A DNA stretch of 64,000 nucleotides, taken from the NCBI GenBank assembly GCA_020112395.1, contig JACCEK010000001.1, forward strand, positions 1,116,001-1,180,000, given 5' to 3'. Origin of the DNA: Aerococcaceae bacterium DSM 111021 (lineage in GTDB: Bacteria; Bacillota; Bacilli; Lactobacillales; Aerococcaceae). The notes under the pieces were generated by a model. That model made no database searches, was not told the origin of the DNA, and saw only the letters and a program-made list of their open reading frames with translations. The position numbers and the translations under genes are program-made. Below are positions 43,168 to 52,062 of the stretch, piece by piece. Each line of letters opens with the position of its first letter. The stretch's first letter is position 1.

Positions 43168-43972
43168 TACGTTGTGGCGTAAAGTTCGTGAGGCCAATCC
43201 GCTCGTTCACACAATTAGTAACTTAGTCAGCGCCAATGACTGTGCGAATTTACTGCTTGCAGTAGGGGCTAGCCCAATTATGGCGAGCGCAATTCAAGAG
43301 ATGGAAGACATTACCCGAATTAGCCAAGCAACAGTTCTTAATCTAGGAACACCTAGTGATACAAAGTATGCAACGTGTACGAAAGCAGGCGTTAACGCCA
43401 ATGCTTTTGCGCATCCAGTCATTATTGACCCTGTTGGCGTCGGTGCGAGTCGTTATCGTAAGGAAAAAATCACTGAACTTCTTCACCACGTTCAACCGAC
43501 AATTATCCGAGCAAATGTTGGTGAAATTCAAAGTTTGCTCGGTTCAAAAAGCCAAGCTCGTGGGGTGGATAGCTTTGGACAAAATACAACGGATGGTCAG
43601 TCAGATGCAGTACTTTTAGCTCGTCAACTTAATTGTGTTGTGTTGATGACTGGTCCGAGTGATTTTATCACCGATGGAATGAGGTCTTATCTGATAAAAG
43701 GTGGAAGTTCATTACTTACTCGATTGACTGGGACAGGGGATATGCTCTCTGTCTTGTGTGGTGCTTTGAGCTACATTACTGACCCACTTACAGCCGCTAC
43801 TTGCGCTTCATTCACATGGAAAATCATTGGAGAACTTGTCAATGACACAGCTTCCGGCTTAGGTCAAGCGCATATGCAACTATTCGATTATGCCAGCCAA
43901 ATGGAGCAACTCACAAATAAAAATCATAATGTATCTATTGAAGAAGTAGGAGGCAAAACACATGACGATTAA
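43154..43972 (+). CDS. thiM: Hydroxyethylthiazole kinase
   Basis: This 272-residue enzyme phosphorylates hydroxyethylthiazole for thiamine salvage. Landmarks: NPLVHTISNLVSANDCANLLLAVGASPIMA, PVIIDPVGVGASRYR, IIRANVGEI, GPSDFITDG and the anion-hole motif LTGTGDMLS. Typical members have a Cys near the active site; LTRLTGTGDML here is close but the Cys is replaced by Gly-Thr-Gly context. AAGGAG lies 11 bases before the chosen ATG; the ATG at 43145 is too near the site. It overlaps thiE by 11 bases. Confidence 0.92.
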   Translation: MIDIDTLWRKVREANPLVHTISNLVSANDCANLLLAVGASPIMASAIQEMEDITRISQATVLNLGTPSDTKYATCTKAGVNANAFAHPVIIDPVGVGASRYRKEKITELLHHVQPTIIRANVGEIQSLLGSKSQARGVDSFGQNTTDGQSDAVLLARQLNCVVLMTGPSDFITDGMRSYLIKGGSSLLTRLTGTGDMLSVLCGALSYITDPLTAATCASFTWKIIGELVNDTASGLGQAHMQLFDYASQMEQLTNKNHNVSIEEVGGKTHDD

Positions 43973-44597
43973 ACCAAATCAACTCACTTTATACGCCATT
44001 ACAGACCGATCTTGGTTGAAAGGCAATAACTTAGAAAATCACGTGGAAGAAGCTCTTATTGGAGGTGCCACGATTTTACAGCTTCGGGAAAAAATGGTGT
44101 CGGATGCAGAGTTTCTTGAACAAGCTAAACGGCTAAAACCTTTGTGTCAGACTTATAACGTCCCACTCATTATTAACGACAATGTGAATATTGCCCTTGA
44201 AGCGGATGCTGATGGGGTTCACGTTGGCCAATCTGATATGCAAGCTAGTCAAGTCCGAGCACAGTTAGGTCCTGATAAGATATTGGGCGTATCTTGTCGG
44301 ACAGTTCAACATGCGTTAACAGCTCAAGAACATGGTGCAGATTACTTAGGGGTTGGTGCGATGTTCCCAACCCAAACTAAAACTGATACAGAATCAGTGA
44401 CTATAGATACATTGAAAGCCATTTGTAACGCTGTAGATATTCCTGTTGTGGCGATTGGTGGCGTAAAATTAAATAATATGGCTCAATTAAAAGAAACCGG
44501 AATCGCTGGTATTGTAGCGATTAGCGCTATTTTTGCTCAGGATGATATTCAATATGCGGCACATAATTTAAAAGAAGCCGTTTTAGACTTACTTTAA
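43962..44597 (+). CDS. thiE: Thiamine-phosphate synthase
   Basis: This 211-residue TIM barrel joins HMP-pyrophosphate and thiazole phosphate into thiamine phosphate. Motifs: LYAITDRSWL, GGATILQLREK, LIINDNVNIALEADADGVHVGQSDM, ILGVSCRTVQHA, YLGVGAMFPTQTK and VVAIGGVKLNN. AGGAGG lies 7 bases before the ATG. It overlaps thiM and precedes thiD by 14 bases. Confidence 0.97.
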   Translation: MTIKPNQLTLYAITDRSWLKGNNLENHVEEALIGGATILQLREKMVSDAEFLEQAKRLKPLCQTYNVPLIINDNVNIALEADADGVHVGQSDMQASQVRAQLGPDKILGVSCRTVQHALTAQEHGADYLGVGAMFPTQTKTDTESVTIDTLKAICNAVDIPVVAIGGVKLNNMAQLKETGIAGIVAISAIFAQDDIQYAAHNLKEAVLDLL

Positions 44598-44611
44598 GGA
44601 GGTAACATTAA

Positions 44612-45418
44612 ATGAAAACAGTATTAACCATTGCAGGGAGCGATTCAAGTGGAGGCGCAGGAATCCAAGCTGATTTGAAGACGATGATTAGTCACGGTGT
44701 GTATGGCATGAGCGCCATTACTGCCTTAACTGCACAAAACACCTTAGGAGTGACCGATATTTTAGAAGCTACACCTGAGTTTTTGGCCGCGCAACTGGAC
44801 GCCGTGTTTACTGATATTTATCCTGATGCCATTAAAATTGGTATGGTTTCAAGTGTCCCATTAATTAAAGTGATTGCTGAGAAACTAAAGGAATATAATG
44901 TTCCTTTAGTCGTTTTAGATCCAGTAATGGTTGCGACTAGTGGTTCTTCTTTGTTAGATGATGATGCGACAGCCACACTAAAGAACGAGTTACTCCCTCT
45001 TGCGACTGTTTTAACGCCTAATATCGAAGAAGCTGAATTATTATCTGGTCTTAAAATTGAGACACATGACGATATGGTTGCGGCTGCAAAGCTAATCAAT
45101 AATGAATATCATTGTGCAGTCCTATGTAAAGGTGGACACCGTCAATCGGATGCCAATGATGTTCTCTATCATGAAGGTGAAATCCGTTGGTTCAAAAGCG
45201 AACGCGTTGATAATCCAAACGCGCATGGAACGGGCTGTACCTTAGCGAGTGCCATTGCCTCCAACTTAGCCAAAGGCTTTGACTTAATCACATCAATCGG
45301 ACGTTCAAAAGACTATTTAACTGGCGCTTTAAAAGCTGGACTCAATTTAGGTAAAGGTTCTGGCCCGCTAGATCATGGCTTTGATATTCAATCTAAATTC
45401 AGTCACAGGAGTGAATAA
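44612..45418 (+). CDS. thiD: Hydroxymethylpyrimidine/phosphomethylpyrimidine kinase
   Basis: This 268-residue ribokinase-like enzyme phosphorylates HMP twice. Motifs: LTIAGSDSSGGAGIQADLKT, ALTAQNTLGV, PVMVATSGSSLL, LTPNIEEAELLSG and the active-site loop NAHGTGCTLASAIA. AAGGAGG precedes the ATG. With thiM and thiE it completes salvage of both halves of thiamine; de novo genes such as thiC and thiG are not in the window. Confidence 0.97.
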   Translation: MKTVLTIAGSDSSGGAGIQADLKTMISHGVYGMSAITALTAQNTLGVTDILEATPEFLAAQLDAVFTDIYPDAIKIGMVSSVPLIKVIAEKLKEYNVPLVVLDPVMVATSGSSLLDDDATATLKNELLPLATVLTPNIEEAELLSGLKIETHDDMVAAAKLINNEYHCAVLCKGGHRQSDANDVLYHEGEIRWFKSERVDNPNAHGTGCTLASAIASNLAKGFDLITSIGRSKDYLTGALKAGLNLGKGSGPLDHGFDIQSKFSHRSE

Positions 45419-45421
45419 GTC

Positions 45422-45769
45422 ATGTTACATACGATGAAATTGACTGCAAGTCCGTTCGAGATGATTCAAGACGGTCGTAAAACAATCGAACTCCGATTAA
45501 ATGACGACAAACGCCAACGCGTTCAAGTTGGCGACCAGATTGAATTCGAACATCTGGACGATGTAGATAAAACGATATTGGTCGAGGTCCTCGCCTTGCA
45601 TTACTTTCACTCCTTTGATGAGTTATACCAGACACTTCCATTACTGAAATGTGGTTATACTCTTGATACACTCACCACCGCTTCTGCGAGTGATATGGAA
45701 AGCTATTATTCACTGGAGCAACAAGCCCAGTACGGGGTTGTTGGAATTGAAGTGAGAATTGTTGACTAA
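45422..45769 (+). CDS. ASCH-domain protein
   Basis: This 115-residue protein has the ASCH/PUA-like fold signature: MKLTASPFEMIQDGRKTIELRLNDDKRQRVQVGDQIEFEH. ASCH domains bind RNA or modified nucleosides; some are amidohydrolases for N4-acetylcytidine. The role here is unknown. CAGGAGTG precedes the ATG, and the gene starts 4 bases after thiD, so it is probably the last gene of the TPP-controlled operon. Confidence 0.88.
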   Translation: MLHTMKLTASPFEMIQDGRKTIELRLNDDKRQRVQVGDQIEFEHLDDVDKTILVEVLALHYFHSFDELYQTLPLLKCGYTLDTLTTASASDMESYYSLEQQAQYGVVGIEVRIVD

Positions 45770-45786
45770 TTAAATGTAATAAAATG

Positions 45787-45816
45787 AAAAAAGCCAGGTA
45801 GACCTGGTTTTTTTTA
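45787..45816. terminator. Terminator of the thiamine operon
   Basis: The 6-bp stem CCAGGT/ACCTGG with a 2-base loop and flanking AAAAAAG/TTTTTTTT ends the operon just before the 41-bp array. Confidence 0.85.
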
Positions 45817-45828
45817 TGGGTAGGAATA

Positions 45829-46190
45829 CTTAATCGACTTGTCAGGTGGTGACACGGTGAGTTAGACTGCTTAAGCGACTTGTCAGGCGGTGACACGGTG
45901 AGTTGGGCCGCTTAAGCGACTTGTCAGGCGGTGACACGGTGAGTTAGACTGCTTAAGCGGCTTGTCAGGCAATGACACGCTGAGTTAGACGGCTTAAGTG
46001 ACTTGTCAGGCGGTGACACGGTGAGTTAGACCGCTTAAGCGACTTGTCAGGCGGTGACACGCTGAGTTAGACGGCTTAAGCGGCTTGTCAGGCAATGACA
46101 CGCTGAGTTAGACGGCTTAAGTGACTTGTCAGGCGGTGACACGGTGAGTTGGACGGCTTAAGCGACTTGTCAGTCGGTGCCAGTTTGAAT
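45829..46190. repeat. 41-bp tandem repeats, locus 2
   Basis: Eight full head-to-tail copies and a ninth diverging copy share a 41-bp period. The unit reads CTTAAGCGACTTGTCA, GGCGG, TGACACGGTGAGTTAGACTG with variants. TGTCA and TGACA form a 5-bp stem around a loop of GGCGG, GGCAA or GGTGG. The frame and many bases match the array at 24035, so both are one repeat family. The copy starting at 45952 is identical to that at 46075. No protein frame spans it. Confidence 0.97.
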
Positions 46191-46255
46191 TAAGTTTCAA
46201 AACTTATAACTATTATCTGTTATAATAACAAAACAAAGGAGTTGTTTATTTACCT

Positions 46256-46708
46256 ATGCTAACTGTTATTGTTCTTATATTAATTGCCTTATTAGGCTAC
46301 ATTCTCTTTCACCAAGTAAAAGCCGTGCTCCAGATTAAAGTCCGCGAAAGCCACAAACGAATTTATTATATGACGCCAGTTATTATTGCGATTATTTTTC
46401 TAGAAGTAGGTTTTGAATACGGGGAAGAGTTTATTCACTATGTCCTATTTATTTTAGTCGCTCTGAACTTTGTAGCGATTCCATTTGTATCCGGACTTTC
46501 TAAAGAAGCCGTCTATTATAAACCAAACAAACGAGGCATCACGGGCTTTATCCCGCAAGCCAGACCTTTATTAGATGTCCAGGAAAGTCATATTGAAAAA
46601 GTGGATGACCATTTTACCGTTGATTTTTCTTTTGAAAAGGAAATTGTGAGTGTTCGCTTTTCAAACGAGAACTTGGATGACGTTCTACAAATATTAGAAC
46701 GCACATAA
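46256..46708 (+). CDS. Small membrane protein, unknown function
   Basis: This protein has 150 residues. Three hydrophobic segments occur near residues 2-20, 42-58 and 62-80. A soluble C-terminal tail of about 70 residues follows, including YKPNKRGITGFIP. No family is recognised. GGAG lies 14 bases before the ATG, which is longer than usual, so the start is not firm. It is a single gene flanked by the repeat array and a terminator. Confidence 0.7.
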   Translation: MLTVIVLILIALLGYILFHQVKAVLQIKVRESHKRIYYMTPVIIAIIFLEVGFEYGEEFIHYVLFILVALNFVAIPFVSGLSKEAVYYKPNKRGITGFIPQARPLLDVQESHIEKVDDHFTVDFSFEKEIVSVRFSNENLDDVLQILERT

Positions 46709-46738
46709 AAAGCCAGACAGTCGCCTGGCTTCTTTATT
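46707..46738. terminator. Bidirectional terminator
   Basis: AAGCCAG and CTGGCTT pair across a short loop, with A and T runs on either side. It serves two convergent genes. Confidence 0.78.
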
Positions 46739-47361
46739 TAGAATAAATTTGATAACAGCCTCAAGAAATTATGCACGCCTGCCATATATAAAAACATCGT
46801 GACGGGTTTAAATATCAGTTGGATAATAATCATCCGCTTATACGAAAGATCACTAAAGCCCGCTATCATCAGAAACAACTCATCAGGTAAGCCCGGCACG
46901 ATAAATAAAACGGCCAAAACCCATTCAATATAATACCCTCTATCAAGGTAACCCAATCCTTTTTCAACAGTTTTTTCATCTAAAAAAGCATATAAAATTG
47001 GTTTACCAAATCGCTTCGCTAGCGAGAACAAAATAAATGACCCAATAAAATTCGCTATGAACACCAGAGTGAATCCAAATACTGCTCCAAACATTGTATA
47101 GCCAATCACATTACCTAAACCACCTGGAACGATCGGATAGAATGTATTCACAATTGACAGGACAAAAAAGACGATTGGCGCAAATGTTCCAGTACTTTCC
47201 AGTCTTTCTTGAATAATCTCAGGATGATTAAATAAATCAATTTTGAAAAAATAGGTAAACATGACAATTGTAAGGATTGTCCCGAAAATGGCCACCCACT
47301 TTAACACTTTTTTATTTCGTTTAAAAAATAATACATCTTTTGAGTGTGGCACCATATCCAT
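46738..47361 (-). CDS. TVP38/TMEM64-family (VTT domain) membrane protein, second copy
   Basis: This protein has 207 residues with the VTT pattern: FYPIVPGGLGNVIGYTMFG, ANFIGSFILFSLAKRFGKP and VPGLPDELFLMIAG. It resembles the protein at 25944 in order and spacing of these motifs. It probably acts in membrane lipid handling. AAGGGTAGG precedes the ATG. Confidence 0.86.
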   Translation of the reverse strand: MDMVPHSKDVLFFKRNKKVLKWVAIFGTILTIVMFTYFFKIDLFNHPEIIQERLESTGTFAPIVFFVLSIVNTFYPIVPGGLGNVIGYTMFGAVFGFTLVFIANFIGSFILFSLAKRFGKPILYAFLDEKTVEKGLGYLDRGYYIEWVLAVLFIVPGLPDELFLMIAGFSDLSYKRMIIIQLIFKPVTMFLYMAGVHNFLRLLSNLF

Positions 47362-47477
47362 AAAACCTACCCTTTCCTGTCACAACGAATTATCTATTAG
47401 TCTCCTCATATTAATATACTCCTAAATAAAATTCATTAGGCTAAAGGACTAATTCAATCAAGGATAAACATTTCCCT

Positions 47478-48107
47478 TTAAATCTTTGCCGCAATCGTTT
47501 GAGTAAAGCGGGTTGAGAAAAACTCAATAAAAGGACCTGCTAAAAAACCTGTAATAAACGTTGCGATGCCCACTGGTCCGCCGATGGCCCAAGCAATTAA
47601 AATGACAATAATATCTTGCGCTATACGAGTCAATACGTAATTCCATGATGTCCGTGCAATGATAATCGGCGTCACTGCATCATAAGGCGAAACCCCAAAA
47701 TCCCCATCCATAATCAGTGCAATCCCAAACGTAAAGAAAGCAATCGCAACGATTGTTAAGATGATTCTAATAACGAGATTCACAAAAGTTGCATCCAATG
47801 TATTGTCAAAAAATATAATAAAGAACTCAACCATATAACCAATGAAAAACACTGTATAGATTGTTCCCCAGCCGATTCGACTTGGATTGAATATCAGGAC
47901 AAAGACAACTAATAATGCATTCACAATCATTGACATTATTCCTAATGAGACATTAAATACATCCGCAAAACCAGTATTAAATGCTGTAAAAGGATCCAAC
48001 CCCATCCCCATCTTCATACTCAGCGCTGCTCCAAAACTGAGAAATAACATTCCTACCAACACCATGATGGATCTTAATATAAATTGGCGCTTATCTAATT
48101 TGAACAT
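47478..48107 (-). CDS. YczE/YitT-like membrane protein
   Basis: This protein has 209 residues and about five helices. It opens with a short basic tail and LVGMLFLSFGAALSMKMGMGLDPFTAFNTG, the pattern of the YczE/YyaS integral membrane family, with a second half similar in form (FFTFGIALIMDGDFGVSPYDAV), suggesting an internal duplication. The function is unknown. Confidence 0.8.
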   Translation of the reverse strand: MFKLDKRQFILRSIMVLVGMLFLSFGAALSMKMGMGLDPFTAFNTGFADVFNVSLGIMSMIVNALLVVFVLIFNPSRIGWGTIYTVFFIGYMVEFFIIFFDNTLDATFVNLVIRIILTIVAIAFFTFGIALIMDGDFGVSPYDAVTPIIIARTSWNYVLTRIAQDIIVILIAWAIGGPVGIATFITGFLAGPFIEFFSTRFTQTIAAKI

Positions 48108-48213
48108 TGTTCACTACCTACTCCCTACTAGATTGTTTACATCTTAAGAATAACTAATAAAGGGAACGTTTTCAATGGTGTTTTCTCTAAGAAGCTAATA
48201 ACTTATCTCTCAA

Positions 48214-48642
48214 TTATTTTTTATTTAACTCATATAATAAGCGATTGGCTAAGTCATCGATTTGAGTTGCCAGCTCTTCAAGTTGCTGGTGCACTTTTTG
48301 AATATCATTTTGAACAGATATATCTGTAAAAATATTATCTAGCCATACGTCTAAAAATTCAGAAGCAGTGTTCACAGAAAAGCCATCAATTGACCACTCT
48401 TCGATATCGTCTAACTCGCCATTTAATTTATATAACTCATGGTCGATATCATCTAACAAATCATTCACATCGCGAAGCTTTCCCCGTTTCATCATGCTGG
48501 AGAATATCCCACCTGAAAAGATATCGTAAATTCCCCAATTCTTGGCAGTGTTCAACTTACCGAGTGCTTGATCAATAAGATTTAATACTAATTCTGCTTG
48601 GTTTTTCGCTTCTATAAGCTCATGTTGATTGTTATTTCTCAT
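48214..48642 (-). CDS. Coiled-coil-like hypothetical protein
   Basis: This 142-residue protein is rich in Leu, Asp and Glu with helical heptads (LVLNLIDQALGKL; DIQKVHQQLEELATQIDDLANRL). A short Gly-rich part, IFSGGIFSSMMKRGKL, separates the helices. No family is identified. AAAGGAG lies 8 bases before the ATG at 48642. Confidence 0.7.
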   Translation of the reverse strand: MRNNNQHELIEAKNQAELVLNLIDQALGKLNTAKNWGIYDIFSGGIFSSMMKRGKLRDVNDLLDDIDHELYKLNGELDDIEEWSIDGFSVNTASEFLDVWLDNIFTDISVQNDIQKVHQQLEELATQIDDLANRLLYELNKK

Positions 48643-48839
48643 CTTAACCACTCCTTTGTGTGTTAATAGGAGTATATCGTAAATTATAATTTCTCTACAA
48701 AAATAACTTGATAAAAGGATGAAAACATTGTGAGATGTTATTAATTTACCTATAAAATTATTGAGATGATGAACACTCCTTTTTAAAATCTCGACAGAAC
48801 TGCATATAGTGATAATTAATCATATATAAATCCGTATTC

Positions 48840-48882
48840 AAAAAGAGTCGTGCCATTCACTTTTGAATGACACGACTCTTTC
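48840..48882 (-). terminator. Terminator of the exonuclease gene
   Basis: AAAGAGTCGTG pairs with CACGACTCTTT and the loop holds a second CATTCA/TGAATG stem. T follows on the minus strand. Confidence 0.88.
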
Positions 48883-48887
48883 TATTC

Positions 48888-49439
48888 TTACAATCGGTAA
48901 AACTGTTTCACATTCCCAGCCTTCAACAAAGCTTCAACCGTATCCGTCTTTGAATACATCGTTAAAGCATGGATAACATACGCAGCTGCTCGCGCATCTT
49001 CTAGAGCATTATGGTGATTAAACTCAAACTTAATCTGTTCGCATAAGGTTTTTAAGCCAAAGCTGGGAAGCTTCCCGCGCCATAAGTTTCGTGCTAGTTG
49101 GCAAGAATCAAAGTAGTCCATCCCTAGTTCCGATAAATCAAACTGCTCATTTGCTGCTCGAATCACACCTCGATCGAATTGAGTATGACTCACAACCGGT
49201 GCATCGCCAACAAACTCCTGAAACCGCCCAATTACTTCATCGTAAGTCGGCATACCCCGCACTTGATCAGGAGTTATCCCATGGATACGAATATTATTTG
49301 GTGCAAAGGATGTCCGTGGATCAATCAATTCATAGAAATGCTTAACCATTATACCGTCCACTACTTTTACTGCACCTAATGAACAGGCCGACCAACGCTG
49401 ACCGTTCGCCGTTTCAAAGTCAAATGCCACGTATTCCAT
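48888..49439 (-). CDS. DEDDh 3'-5' exonuclease, DnaQ-like
   Basis: This protein has 183 residues. The exonuclease motifs are FDFETANGQRWSA (Asp and Glu), VSHTQFDRGVI, and HNALEDARAAA (His and Asp). It is a stand-alone domain, not fused to a polymerase or helicase. It may trim DNA in repair; the substrate is unknown. Confidence 0.88.
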   Translation of the reverse strand: MEYVAFDFETANGQRWSACSLGAVKVVDGIMVKHFYELIDPRTSFAPNNIRIHGITPDQVRGMPTYDEVIGRFQEFVGDAPVVSHTQFDRGVIRAANEQFDLSELGMDYFDSCQLARNLWRGKLPSFGLKTLCEQIKFEFNHHNALEDARAAAYVIHALTMYSKTDTVEALLKAGNVKQFYRL

Positions 49440-49617
49440 TGAATACCCCTTTTCTTTTTACTTTTTTGAATCATCAGTAACCTTTATATAGGTTGTGATA
49501 TATACGTTTCAAAAATTAATCATTTAAGTAGATATAGTATAAACACTTAATCCAAGTCATTCAAGCAATAATTTTAACGTCTTTATTCCTTATAACTTTA
49601 TTCAGTCTCTCCTTTGT

Positions 49618-50148
49618 TTAATAGAAGAAGCTTAGAATTGGACCATAGTAATTTTTGAACAAAGCTTGATATTCTTTTTCATAAACTTTATCCCCAAAGT
49701 ACAGTATCTCATAAACGATATTTTTCTTAACCGTTTTAATTTCGAAGTCTATATTCTTAAAACCATTCTTCTCATAAAATAGCTTTCTTTTAAAACGTTG
49801 CTCATAGTTATCAGATACTTCGTCAATTTTTTCAATATTTAAAAGCAGTCGCTTGTCTTTATAAGTCTCCTTCAAATATTGTAATACCTTACTCCCGTAA
49901 CCTTTAGATTGTTGCGATGGGTCAATAGCTAAATAAAAAATATATACAATATCTTCGTAGTAGGTTAAATACAACAAACCAATATAGTCATTACCGTGAT
50001 GAATAGCATATAAATCAGTATGTTTGTTGTAAGTTTTATATATTAACATCCAGTAAGGTACACATTCATATTCTGGGAATTCATTCAGATATAAATCCTT
50101 TACCCTCAGCATTAGATTAGTTTGATTTACTGGAATCAAATTAATCAT
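49618..50148 (-). CDS. GNAT-family N-acetyltransferase
   Basis: This protein has 176 residues with the acetyl-CoA loop AIDPSQQSKGYGSKVLQYLKE and the following YEKNGFKNI. The substrate is unknown. GAGGAGAGG is upstream of the ATG. The gene is divergent from the SOS polymerase operon. Confidence 0.83.
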   Translation of the reverse strand: MINLIPVNQTNLMLRVKDLYLNEFPEYECVPYWMLIYKTYNKHTDLYAIHHGNDYIGLLYLTYYEDIVYIFYLAIDPSQQSKGYGSKVLQYLKETYKDKRLLLNIEKIDEVSDNYEQRFKRKLFYEKNGFKNIDFEIKTVKKNIVYEILYFGDKVYEKEYQALFKNYYGPILSFFY

Positions 50149-50202
50149 TTAATGTTGTCCCTCTCCTCATACATATATCTTCTTAGTATATTGAAATCCC
50201 TC

Positions 50203-50231
50203 TTGCAAACAAGAACATTTGTTCGTATAAT
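50203..50231 (+). promoter_or_regulatory. Promoter of the Y-family polymerase operon
   Basis: TTGCAA (50203-50208) and TATAAT (50226-50231) are 17 bases apart, with the LexA box between them. Confidence 0.8.
50213..50224. promoter_or_regulatory. LexA (SOS) operator
   Basis: GAAC-ATTT-GTTC matches the Firmicute LexA/DinR box and lies in the promoter spacer, so bound LexA would block RNA polymerase. This fits SOS control of the polymerase operon. Confidence 0.85.
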
Positions 50232-50272
50232 GAACTAAAGGTTTTATTGTTTCACGAAGGAGGATTATTACG

Positions 50273-51697
50273 ATGGGAAACATTCAGTATGATAAGGAAC
50301 CTAAATCTGATATAGCTTTCATTGATATGAAGTCTTTTTACGCCAGTGTTGAGTGCGTAGAGCGTGGGCTTCATCCTCTCAAGACTTCGCTGTGTGTCAT
50401 GAGCCGTGCGGACAATGCGAACGGATTAATTTTAGCCTCCTCACCTATTTTTAAGAAGGTTTTTGGTAAAGATAATGTAGGAAGAAGCTATGATCTGCCT
50501 TTTAACATTCATACGAGACGATTCAACTACTACGCTGCAAAGCGCCAAAATTTGCCGATTAACCGCGAGTATGTCCGCTTTATTGAAAGTTGGGCACGCA
50601 AAACACACATTGTCCCTCCAAGAATGAGTTTGTATATTGAGAAGAACATGATTATTCATGAAATCCTAGAAAACTATGCACCTAAAGAGGAGATTCTACC
50701 GTATTCCATTGATGAAAGCTTCATTGATTTGACGCGCTCATTGGATTATTTTGCAAAATACAAAGACATATCTCGCCGTAAGAAGTTAGATAATCTTTCT
50801 AGACAAATCCAGTTCGCGATTTGGAAAGCTACCGGTGTCTTTTCAACCGTAGGTATGAGTAATTCTAACCCTCTACTTGCCAAATTAGCCCTCGACAATG
50901 AAGCCAAGCACATGCCTAATATGCGAGCCAATTGGTCGTATGAAGATGTTGAGACGAAAGTTTGGAAGATTAAAGAACTGACTGACTTTTGGGGGATTGG
51001 CCACCGGACGGCAGTTCGACTTGAACGGATGAAAATCCATTCCATTCGGGATCTAGCTAATAGTAATCCTGAACTACTCAAAGAAGAGTTTGGTGTGATT
51101 GGACTACAATTATGGTTTCATGCCAATGGTGTCGATGAAAGTGATGTGCGCTATCCATACAAAGCCAAATCAAAAGGCTTAGGTAATTCACAAGTCTTGC
51201 ACAAAGATTATCATAAGCAAGCTGACATCGAACTTGTCTTAAGTGAGATGACTGAACAAGTAGCCATTCGTCTTCGAAAAGCCCATAAAAAAACAACGAG
51301 TGTAGCGATATCAATTGGCTTCTCTCATGATGCAGAGCGAAAATCTATTCATGTGCAACGAAAAGTCGACCCTACCCAAAACACAAAACAACTGATTGAA
51401 CATGTAATCAGTCTTTTTCGTTCAAAGTATAAAGGTGGTGCTGTTCGAAATATTGCGGTTCGCTATAATAACTTTGTTGACGAAAAGTACGCTTATATCT
51501 CTTTATTTGATGACTTTGAACAAGTAGAAAAAGAAGAAAACCTTGAAAAGACCATCGACGACGTCCGTGAACGTTTCGGCTTCTTATCCGTTCAACGAGC
51601 AACGGTACTTAAAGAAAACTCTCGCAGTAAAGCACGAAGCCTACTGATTGGTGGCCACGCCGCGGGTGGTGCTGGTGGATTGGATGGGTTAGCATGA
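50273..51697 (+). CDS. Y-family DNA polymerase, UmuC/UvrX type
   Basis: This 474-residue translesion polymerase shows FIDMKSFYASVECVERGLHP and YSIDESFIDLT, which hold the catalytic acidic residues, plus GIGHRTAVRLERM (helix-hairpin-helix) and the C-terminal little-finger domain. AAGGAGG precedes the ATG. Its stop overlaps the YolD gene start. This layout, polymerase then YolD-like then DUF5960-like protein, occurs in lactic acid bacteria, on plasmids and in chromosomes. Confidence 0.94.
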   Translation: MGNIQYDKEPKSDIAFIDMKSFYASVECVERGLHPLKTSLCVMSRADNANGLILASSPIFKKVFGKDNVGRSYDLPFNIHTRRFNYYAAKRQNLPINREYVRFIESWARKTHIVPPRMSLYIEKNMIIHEILENYAPKEEILPYSIDESFIDLTRSLDYFAKYKDISRRKKLDNLSRQIQFAIWKATGVFSTVGMSNSNPLLAKLALDNEAKHMPNMRANWSYEDVETKVWKIKELTDFWGIGHRTAVRLERMKIHSIRDLANSNPELLKEEFGVIGLQLWFHANGVDESDVRYPYKAKSKGLGNSQVLHKDYHKQADIELVLSEMTEQVAIRLRKAHKKTTSVAISIGFSHDAERKSIHVQRKVDPTQNTKQLIEHVISLFRSKYKGGAVRNIAVRYNNFVDEKYAYISLFDDFEQVEKEENLEKTIDDVRERFGFLSVQRATVLKENSRSKARSLLIGGHAAGGAGGLDGLA

Positions 51698-52062
51698 ACG
51701 TTGATAGAAGCTACTTACCTTACCGTTCTGCTCGTAATTATCAAGACCGGAAGATGGCTAAATGGATGGGGTTTTTCTTATCGGAACATACAACAGCACT
51801 CTCAACCGAGGTAGAGCCCGTTGATTTTAGCCGATCGATGGCGTTAGATGAAAAGCTATTATTACTCAATCAATTATATGTTCAAAAACTAACCGGCATC
51901 TTCCAAATCATAAAGGACGGCAAGTCCCACGAGATACGCGGCAAGATTGATTCAGTACAAGCGAATCAGATTGGGATTCAAAGCGAGGACGCCCATTACT
52001 TTATATCCATTAATCACATTATTTCAGTCAACATAGAGGAGGAATTGGACGATGAATTCTAG
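51694..52062 (+). CDS. YolD-like protein
   Basis: This 122-residue protein has the YolD-like pattern: DRSYLPYRSARNYQDRKMAKWMGFFLSEH at the start and a C-terminal LYVQKLTGIFQIIKDGK...I segment. YolD-like proteins are usually encoded beside UmuC-like polymerases and are thought to act as their partner. The gene overlaps both neighbours, so the three are one transcript. Confidence 0.85.
   Translation: MNVDRSYLPYRSARNYQDRKMAKWMGFFLSEHTTALSTEVEPVDFSRSMALDEKLLLLNQLYVQKLTGIFQIIKDGKSHEIRGKIDSVQANQIGIQSEDAHYFISINHIISVNIEEELDDEF

Noticed and set aside
45829..46190. CRISPR array or coding repeat
   Set aside because: There are no spacers. The 41-bp period is not a multiple of three, so a repeat protein is unlikely.
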